From Tenderia sp965602225 (lineage in GTDB: Bacteria > Pseudomonadota > Gammaproteobacteria > Tenderiales > Tenderiaceae), in contig CBFCYE010000005.1 in assembly GCA_965602225.1 (NCBI GenBank), positions 60,962-124,961 on the forward strand: a stretch of DNA of 64,000 nucleotides, written 5' to 3'. Position numbers and translations under genes: made by a program. This document shows, piece after piece, positions 57,837 to 64,000 of this stretch. The notes under the pieces were generated by a model, which saw only the letters and a program-made list of their open reading frames with translations, searched no databases and was not told the DNA's origin. Position 1 is the stretch's first letter. Every line of letters starts with the position of its first letter.

Positions 57837-60800
57837 ATGGCGGGGGCTATTAGATCTACAAACCTGGGGCAGACTCAAAATCAGCAGCTGAAGCTTGCCT
57901 CCAACCGCAACTCAGTCATAGCAACGGTCGTTTTTATGGCGATTACGTTAGTAATTGCCGCCATTGGCCTGGAGCAGGTCGAGCAGCGCGTTAGAGATCA
58001 GGCCCTGAAAGGTCTGCGGATGGTTGTTGAGTCGACCCGTGAAAACATTCGCACTGTCTGGCTGGATAATATGATACTGGATGCTACAGACTGGGCTTCC
58101 GATCCTGTCGTTGTCAGCGCTACTCAGGCACTACTCGCTAGTCCGCGTGACAGTACTGCTTTGTTGATCAATCCCGGTCAACAACAGTTAAGAGATTATT
58201 TTGGCGAAAGGCTCAGAGAGCATTTTGGTGACTATGTTAAACAACGTGACGCACTGGGTTTCTTTGTCATTGCTGCGGACAATACTAGTCTGGGGTCAAT
58301 GCGTGATGGCAATGTTGGTTATACAAATCTGATTGCCGGTCAGCGGCCTCGACGCCTGCAACTGGCTTTTCGCGGAACACCACAATTCATTCCACCCATT
58401 CATTCCGATGTACCACTGCGAAATAAAGCTGGCGAATGGATAGAAGGTTACCCCTCCATGTTTATTGTGGTGCCGATTCGTGATCAGAACAATGATGTTA
58501 TTGCTGTATTAAGTGTGCGCCTGAATCCATTTGAAGTATTAACAAAAACGGCCCAACTTGGTCAGGTTGGTGAGACAGGCGAGACCTATATGTTTGATCG
58601 CCAGGCGCGTTTGATCACGGAAAGCAGATTCGATAAACAGCTCCAGCGGATAGGCCTGATAGAACAAGGCAGTACCAGTCTATTGAATTTGGTCTTGCGT
58701 GATCCCGGCACAAATCTGCTTACAGCAGATAGTATTGTTCCGGTGCCGCAACAGCAGCCACTGACACTAATGGCGCAACAGGCGCTTGCCGGCCAGTCGG
58801 GCAGCAGCGCTGATGCATATCGGGATTATAGAGGTGTGTCAGTGTTGGGGGCGTGGTTGTGGGATGAAGAGCTGGGGGTGGGATTTGCTAGTGAGATAGA
58901 TGAGCGAGAAGCCTTGCTTGCTTATGTCAGCACCCGTGAGATTGTGGTTGTCATGCTTTTGTTCACTCTTGCAGCAGGCCTTGTTTTCTTTTATGTCTTA
59001 ACTCGCCTACGTAAAACAGCAAGTGATGAAATAGAAAGATCCGAGGCCTACTTGCGTGTTGTGCTGGATAACGCTGCAGATAGCATTGTGACGATAGATG
59101 AAACGAGCTGCATACAGACCTTTAATTATGCCGCAGAAAAGTTGTTTGGATATAGCTACAGCGAGGTTGCGAATAATGATGTCAGCATGCTGGTGCCGGA
59201 GCCCGATAAAGGTAGGCACTCCGGTTACATCAGTAACTATTTAACAACGGGTAATGCCGCTGTTATTGGCCTTGGCCGTGAAGTACGGGGCCAGCATAAG
59301 GATGGCAGTACTTTCCCGATATGGTTAGGCCTTAGCGACGTATTTTTAGGCAAGCAAAGAATATTTGTCGCGGTCATCCACGATTTGAGCCAACAAAAAC
59401 AGGCCGAGACTGAAATTCGGCAACGCTCTGAAGAGTTGGTGATTGCGAAAGAGAATGCCGAGGCCGCTAATCGTGCCAAGTCAGAATTTCTTGCCATGAT
59501 GAGTCATGAGATTCGTACGCCGATGAATGCCATTGTCGGAATGTCGCACCTTATATTGAAAACAGGCCTTAATCCAAGGCAGCTCAACTATGTCGATAAG
59601 ATTAATGTTTCAGCTGAATCATTGCTTAATATTATTAATGACATACTCGATTTTTCAAAGATTGAGGCTGGTTTTCTGCAGCTCGAACATATCAATTTTA
59701 ATCTCGATGAGGTGTTGAATAAACTCACCAATCTTGTCGCATTGAAGGCGCAGGAGAAAGGCCTGGGCTTCTGCTTTGATATCAATCCGGGGATACCGTT
59801 CAGACTGATTGGTGATCCAGGTCGATTGATTCAGGTGTTGGTTAACCTGGGCAGTAATGCCGTTAAGTTTACCGAGCAGGGCGAGGTGGTATTGACTGTC
59901 GAGGTGCAGGCTGAAGACAAGGACCAGGTCGTTTTAAAATTTTCAATGCGTGATAGTGGGATGGGTATTGAACCTGAAAAACAGAAGTCGTTGTTTCAGT
60001 CGTTCTATCAGGTAGACAGTTCAATCAGCCGTAAGTTTGGTGGCACCGGCCTCGGGCTGGTGATTGCAAAACGCCTGGTGGCCATGATGGGGGGTGAGAT
60101 TGGATTTGAAAGTCAGTTGGGTGAGGGTAGTACATTCTTTTTTACGGCACGACTAGGTCGTGACAAAAATCAGTTAAGCCCTTCCATGCTGTTGCCAAAG
60201 GATGTGGCTCAGATGCATGTCTTGGTTGTAGAAAATCGTGAATGTTCGCGACGGATCCTTGAGCAAACTTTGCATAGTTTCGGTTTTCAGGTGGATTCGG
60301 CAGCGACGGTGACTGAGGCGATAGCGATGATTGGGGCCGCAGATCAGCGTGGTTGCCCTTATCGTTTGCTGTTGATGGATTGGGAAATGCCAGAAATGGA
60401 TGGGGTTGAGTCGACGCGCATGATATTGGACGCAGTCAATATTTCCAGTCCGCCGGTGATTATTATGGTCGCAGCCTATGGTGCAGAGGAGCTGGCGCAT
60501 GAGATTGAAAATCTGGCTGTGAGCGCGACGCTGGTTAAACCGGTGAATCCGTCATCTCTTCTTGATGCTATTTTAAAATCATTTTCAATCGAAATTCGTG
60601 ACAAAACGGCTGTGCCAAAATCTGATTCTGTGCTTTACGATTCGGTAGAGAAGCTCTTTGGTAGCCACGTACTGGTGGTTGAAGATAACGAGATTAATCT
60701 CGAACTGGTTCTGGCATTGCTGCATGATGCGGGTATTAAAACCACGGTGGCCACTGATGGTCAGCAAGCCCTGAATGTGCTGGAAAAAGAAAAGTTCGAT

Positions 60801-61688
60801 GCTGTACTCATGGATGTGCAGATGCCGGTTATGGATGGCTTAACGGCAACTCGGGCAATACGCCAGCAGCCGAAATTTGCGGGCTTGCCTATTATTGCCT
60901 TAACAGCCGGTGCCATGGATAGAGATAAGACCGAGGTTATGGAAGCCGGTATGAATGACCATATTGCAAAGCCCATTAATGTAGATGATATGTTCTCGAT
61001 CATGGCAAAGTGGATTGTGCCAGCTGAAACTGGGATAGGTCATGTTGGCGTGGTTCATCAGTTGACCGCGGATGAAAGTCTTGCGCTACCTAACATTGAG
61101 GGTATCAATACGCTGATCGGCTTGCGTACCTGTAATGGCAAACATTCGCTCTATTTGCGCTTGCTGACAACGTTCATCAAGGAGGCTGATTTTGTCGCCA
61201 GGTTCAGGGCTGCGATGGACGTTGGTGACGAGCCTAGCGCACAACGTCTGGCGCATACGCTTAAAGGGACCGCTGGCCATATCGGGGCCGAGCCGATAGA
61301 GGCAGCAGCCCTGGCCCTGGAAAATGCGCTTAGGGAAAAAATGCCGGATGTGGCGGTGGTTGCCCGACTGGAAGAGCTTGATAACGTGCTGTCACCTGTT
61401 GTTGCTGCGCTTGAGCGGTTTGAAGCAGGTAGGCAATCTAATCCTGCCGCGGTAACCACTCAAATTGATATCGAGCTGCTAACACCGCTGTTCAGGCAGT
61501 TGGCGGTTCTGCTTGCCGATGATGATACAGCGGCAATAGACTGGCTTGACGATATAAAAGTGGCGCTGAAAAATAGTGCATGCCATGCCGAACTGGCCGA
61601 AGTTATAAAAAGGACTGAGCGTTATGAATTTGAAACCGCGTTGGTTGCCTTGCGTAAGCTTGCAAGCATGATAGGCGTTGTTGTTTAA
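57837..61688 (+). CDS. Hybrid sensor histidine kinase (Cache-PAS-HK-REC-REC-HPt)
   Basis: A 1283-residue membrane kinase. Membrane segments at about 30-45 and 365-388 flank a periplasmic Cache-like sensor. PAS (about 403-515, A-D-S-I-V-T-I-D-E) follows. Dimerisation His 557 lies in M-M-S-H-E-I-R-T-P-M-N, and the ATPase domain has G-G-T-G-L-G-L-V-I. The first receiver (about 792-915) keeps Asp 848 (L-L-M-D-W-E-M-P) but has V-V-E-N-R-E instead of the acidic pair. The second receiver (about 944-1060) is complete, with Asp 993. An HPt domain has His 1140 (A-H-T-L-K-G-T-A-G). The full phosphorelay is present in one chain. Confidence 0.92.
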   Translation: MAGAIRSTNLGQTQNQQLKLASNRNSVIATVVFMAITLVIAAIGLEQVEQRVRDQALKGLRMVVESTRENIRTVWLDNMILDATDWASDPVVVSATQALLASPRDSTALLINPGQQQLRDYFGERLREHFGDYVKQRDALGFFVIAADNTSLGSMRDGNVGYTNLIAGQRPRRLQLAFRGTPQFIPPIHSDVPLRNKAGEWIEGYPSMFIVVPIRDQNNDVIAVLSVRLNPFEVLTKTAQLGQVGETGETYMFDRQARLITESRFDKQLQRIGLIEQGSTSLLNLVLRDPGTNLLTADSIVPVPQQQPLTLMAQQALAGQSGSSADAYRDYRGVSVLGAWLWDEELGVGFASEIDEREALLAYVSTREIVVVMLLFTLAAGLVFFYVLTRLRKTASDEIERSEAYLRVVLDNAADSIVTIDETSCIQTFNYAAEKLFGYSYSEVANNDVSMLVPEPDKGRHSGYISNYLTTGNAAVIGLGREVRGQHKDGSTFPIWLGLSDVFLGKQRIFVAVIHDLSQQKQAETEIRQRSEELVIAKENAEAANRAKSEFLAMMSHEIRTPMNAIVGMSHLILKTGLNPRQLNYVDKINVSAESLLNIINDILDFSKIEAGFLQLEHINFNLDEVLNKLTNLVALKAQEKGLGFCFDINPGIPFRLIGDPGRLIQVLVNLGSNAVKFTEQGEVVLTVEVQAEDKDQVVLKFSMRDSGMGIEPEKQKSLFQSFYQVDSSISRKFGGTGLGLVIAKRLVAMMGGEIGFESQLGEGSTFFFTARLGRDKNQLSPSMLLPKDVAQMHVLVVENRECSRRILEQTLHSFGFQVDSAATVTEAIAMIGAADQRGCPYRLLLMDWEMPEMDGVESTRMILDAVNISSPPVIIMVAAYGAEELAHEIENLAVSATLVKPVNPSSLLDAILKSFSIEIRDKTAVPKSDSVLYDSVEKLFGSHVLVVEDNEINLELVLALLHDAGIKTTVATDGQQALNVLEKEKFDAVLMDVQMPVMDGLTATRAIRQQPKFAGLPIIALTAGAMDRDKTEVMEAGMNDHIAKPINVDDMFSIMAKWIVPAETGIGHVGVVHQLTADESLALPNIEGINTLIGLRTCNGKHSLYLRLLTTFIKEADFVARFRAAMDVGDEPSAQRLAHTLKGTAGHIGAEPIEAAALALENALREKMPDVAVVARLEELDNVLSPVVAALERFEAGRQSNPAAVTTQIDIELLTPLFRQLAVLLADDDTAAIDWLDDIKVALKNSACHAELAEVIKRTERYEFETALVALRKLASMIGVVV

Positions 61689-61729
61689 CCAGGACTATCT
61701 TTTTAGAGAAGAATGTTGGAAATCAAACA

Positions 61730-63775
61730 ATGACCGATACCACGGCTCAAGCCACTATCCTGATTGTTGATGATGCGCATGAAAATATTGATGTGCTGAG
61801 TGGAATCTTGCGTGCTGACTATAAGGTTAAGGCGGCTACCAGTGGTGAAAAAGCCCTCAATATTGTGGCAAATACAGAATCTATAGATCTTATTCTTCTA
61901 GATGTCATGATGCCGGGCATGGATGGTTATGAGGTCTGTCGACGGCTTAAGGCTGATGAAAAAAGCAGAGATATCCCCGTTATTTTCGTCAGCGCACTGC
62001 AAGATATTGATGACAGGGTGAAAGGCTTTGCTGCTGGAGGAACGGATTTTTTGAGTAAACCTATTCAGCCTGAGGAGGTGCTGGCCAGGGTTAAGGTGCA
62101 TGTTGAAAACATCCGTATGCAAAGACAGCTGCAGCAGTCGCGTGATCTATTGGAGTCGCGAGTAGCGGAAAGAACGCAGCAGCTGGAGGATGCCAACGAG
62201 GCGCTGCAAGAGACGTATCGGCAGATAGTTCGCTCGGAAGAACAATATCGAGGTTTGCTGGAGGCCTCCCCAGATGGTGTGGTGCTGGTGAATGAGGCCG
62301 GGGAAATTGAATTGGTGAATATGGCCATGTGCGACTTGTTTGGTTATTCGAGTGATGAGCTAAAGGGGATGCCTATTGATTGTTTGGTGCCACAACGCTT
62401 TCATGGCCATGAGGCGCATCGTTCTAAATATATGAAAAGCCCTAGCCACCGACATTTAGGTAGAGATAATCAACAGAATGCAGTTTCGCGTTACACACTC
62501 TATGGCTTGAAAAAAGATGGAACGGAGTTTCCGGTTGATATCAGTCTGAATCCAGTGGCTAACGAACATGGCAATATGGTGGTTGCTGATATCAGAGACC
62601 TAACTGATCGACTCAGGCTTGAGCAACAATTGAATCAGGCGCAAAAGATGGAATCTTTAGGGCAACTGACTGGCGGTATTGCGCATGACTTTAATAACAT
62701 TCTCTGCATTATTATTGCTTATGCTGAGCTTGCAGCGGATGGCAAGATCGCAGCGGAAAAATTAGAAAAATGCCTGGCTGAAATTTTACGTGCTGGCGAG
62801 CGTGCTCGTGACCTGGTTGCTCAAATGTTGTTGTTTAGCCGAGGGGGTGAGAGTAAAGAGCAGCAGGTGATTGACCTGGCCCCGTTGTTGACAGAGGCGA
62901 TGAAAATGTTACGGCCGGTGCTGCCGAGCTCTATCGATTTTAAATACGATATTGATAAGGGGCCGGCTCTTGTTAAGGCTGATTCGACTCAAATCAATCA
63001 ACTTGTCATGAATCTGTGTATTAATGCGCGTGATGCAATGGATGAAAATGGGCTGATTGAACTTGGTGTCAGGAATGTTGAATTGGATGCAGGTACGTGT
63101 AGTTCATGTTACCAGTCTGTTCAAGGTAAGTTCGTTGAAGTCTCTGTGACTGATAATGGCCCAGGTATCGATGCAGAGAAATTAAGGCGGGTATTTGAAC
63201 CTTTCTATACGACCAAGGATATAGGCAAGGGCACTGGCATGGGGCTTTCCATGGTGCATGGCATTATGCATAACTGTGCTGGCCATATCCTGGTTGAAAG
63301 TACGCCGGGGTCGGGGGTTAAATTTCGTTTATTATTTCCCGCTGTTGAGCCACAGCAAGCCGAGGGGGTTGCGGCTGAGCTTGATGAAGAAGTCGATGTT
63401 TCCGGAAATGGTGAAACTATATTGGTTGTGGACGATGAGGAAGTGATTGGCTTGTTTATGCGTGAAATGTTATCGAGCTATGCATACAACGTTGTCCAGT
63501 TTACGGATAGCGAGCTGGCGTTGAGCTATTTTAATGAGCATCAGGATGAGATTGATTTGGTGATCACCGATCAGACCATGCCAAACCTGACAGGTGTTGA
63601 AATGGCTCAGGCCATGCTGAAACGGCGCAATGATTTGCCAATTATCTTGGCCACGGGATTTAGTAATCTTGTTGATTCCGATAAGTCTCATGCGCTCGGA
63701 ATCAGCGCATTTTTCCAAAAACCCATGAATACCAAACATCTGCTAAAGGAAATAAAGTCCCTATTGTCAGATTAG
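61730..63775 (+). CDS. Hybrid kinase (REC-PAS-HK-REC)
   Basis: A 681-residue cytoplasmic protein without membrane segments. N-terminal receiver: I-L-I-V-D-D-A-H-E-N-I-D, Asp 58 in L-L-D-V-M-M-P-G-M-D-G. A coiled coil (about 125-170) precedes PAS (about 175-300). The kinase core has His 319 in G-I-A-H-D-F-N-N-I-L and an ATPase domain with G-T-G-M-G-L-S-M-V-H. The final receiver has Asp 614 (V-I-T-D-Q-T-M-P). It follows the large hybrid kinase by 41 bases and is a likely partner. The missing DNA-binding output means the downstream target lies elsewhere. Confidence 0.92.
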   Translation: MTDTTAQATILIVDDAHENIDVLSGILRADYKVKAATSGEKALNIVANTESIDLILLDVMMPGMDGYEVCRRLKADEKSRDIPVIFVSALQDIDDRVKGFAAGGTDFLSKPIQPEEVLARVKVHVENIRMQRQLQQSRDLLESRVAERTQQLEDANEALQETYRQIVRSEEQYRGLLEASPDGVVLVNEAGEIELVNMAMCDLFGYSSDELKGMPIDCLVPQRFHGHEAHRSKYMKSPSHRHLGRDNQQNAVSRYTLYGLKKDGTEFPVDISLNPVANEHGNMVVADIRDLTDRLRLEQQLNQAQKMESLGQLTGGIAHDFNNILCIIIAYAELAADGKIAAEKLEKCLAEILRAGERARDLVAQMLLFSRGGESKEQQVIDLAPLLTEAMKMLRPVLPSSIDFKYDIDKGPALVKADSTQINQLVMNLCINARDAMDENGLIELGVRNVELDAGTCSSCYQSVQGKFVEVSVTDNGPGIDAEKLRRVFEPFYTTKDIGKGTGMGLSMVHGIMHNCAGHILVESTPGSGVKFRLLFPAVEPQQAEGVAAELDEEVDVSGNGETILVVDDEEVIGLFMREMLSSYAYNVVQFTDSELALSYFNEHQDEIDLVITDQTMPNLTGVEMAQAMLKRRNDLPIILATGFSNLVDSDKSHALGISAFFQKPMNTKHLLKEIKSLLSD

Positions 63776-63835
63776 TGCCTAAGGTGTTACTGGTTGTGGG
63801 TACTGTTGGATTGGAAAAAAAGAAGGCTAGCCAGT

Positions 63836-63860
63836 ATAGTTGACTGATAATGTCAGGTAT
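63836..63860 (+). promoter_or_regulatory. IscR-type box upstream of iscX
   Basis: ATAGTTGACT-GATAATGTC-AGGTAT matches the type-1 IscR consensus ATASYYGACTRWWWYAGTCRRSTAT at all but two positions and is very close to the box at 50905-50929. It contains TTGACT as a possible -35 box, but no good -10 box lies at 16-18 bases. It ends 79 bases before iscX. Confidence 0.72.
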
Positions 63861-63939
63861 TAATGCGCTGCTGCTATGGCTGAGTAGCTTGGTGCCTAAG
63901 TTTATTCTGAAGTGATTGATTTTAAAGGGGTATGTCGGT

Positions 63940-64000
63940 ATGGGGTTGAAATGGACTGAGTCGTTAGAGGTTGCAATTGCCCTGGATGAGGCTCATCCAG
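63940..64000 (+). CDS. iscX: IscX, N-terminal part (cut by window edge)
   Basis: Only 20 codons are visible: M-G-L-K-W-T-E-S-L-E-V-A-I-A-L-D-E-A-H-P. This matches the start of IscX (M-G-L-K-W-T-D-S-x-x-I-x-x-x-L), a small acidic protein that binds IscS and iron. AAGGGG lies nine bases upstream of the ATG. It normally follows fdx directly; here two kinase genes intervene. Confidence 0.85.
   Translation, partial: MGLKWTESLEVAIALDEAHP

Noticed and set aside
63850..63915. 21-codon hydrophobic mini-frame before iscX
   Set aside because: The ATG lies inside the IscR box and has no ribosome site; a leader peptide cannot be supported.
1..64000. CRISPR array, tRNA or rRNA genes
   Set aside because: Reading through intergenic regions showed no regularly spaced repeats and no recognisable tRNA or rRNA sequence.

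Overview
The window looks like chromosomal DNA from a gammaproteobacterium, probably a free-living aquatic one. Supporting this are the isc operon order iscR-iscS-iscU-iscA-hscB-hscA-fdx, the suhB / trmJ / cysE / iscR neighbourhood, mutS next to a 7Fe-type ferredoxin, a Phe/Tyr/Trp-type DAHP synthase, a PEP-CTERM exported protein and an IS5-like MITE. No rRNA, tRNA, CRISPR array, transposase or integrase was recognised. A species cannot be named from sequence alone.

Layout. (1) 1-4.4 kb, minus strand: a tripartite ABC export system (adaptor, cut by the window edge; FtsX-type permease; ATPase). A 127-bp MITE sits between the ATPase gene and the rest of the cluster. (2) 4.4-13.6 kb, mixed accessory genes: an AlkD-like glycosylase, a CBS-pair protein, an exported HEAT-repeat protein, an acyltransferase, a Sel1 protein, two tandem secreted tail-collar (MdpB-like) proteins, a PEP-CTERM protein, an unknown protein and DAHP synthase. 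(3) 14.2-36.8 kb, plus strand: a complete extracellular contractile injection system (eCIS, the Afp/PVC type). It has DUF4255, one sheath, two tube proteins, DUF5908, a LysM hub adaptor, a VgrG-like spike, PAAR, gp25, a giant baseplate J, a second baseplate wedge protein, a tape-measure protein and an AAA+ ATPase. It ends with a membrane-anchored peptidoglycan-binding/GH18-like protein and a DUF4157 protein that carries a second zincin site and is the likely cargo. (4) 36.9-42 kb, same strand: two pentameric ligand-gated ion channel (Cys-loop family) proteins, the first fused to a periplasmic dCache sensor, then a methyl-accepting chemotaxis protein behind a sigma-28-like promoter. (5) 42-50.9 kb: housekeeping genes (DHH protein, universal stress protein, fdxA, mutS, rhodanese, suhB, trmJ, cysE). 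(6) 50.9-64 kb: the isc operon behind an IscR-box promoter, with an extra cysteine desulfurase before iscS. Two large hybrid sensor kinases then separate fdx from iscX. iscX begins at the right edge and has its own IscR-type box.

How it works together. The eCIS genes should build a phage-tail-like particle: a sheathed tube on a baseplate, tipped by VgrG/PAAR and assembled with the AAA+ ATPase. The DUF4157 protein is the best payload candidate. The GH18-like membrane protein could act in cell-wall passage, release or anchoring. The co-oriented dCache-channel, channel and chemoreceptor genes suggest a link between sensing and the particle, but that is inference from gene order. The isc genes form a standard Fe-S assembly pathway, and the two IscR boxes suggest that displaced iscX remains in the same regulon.
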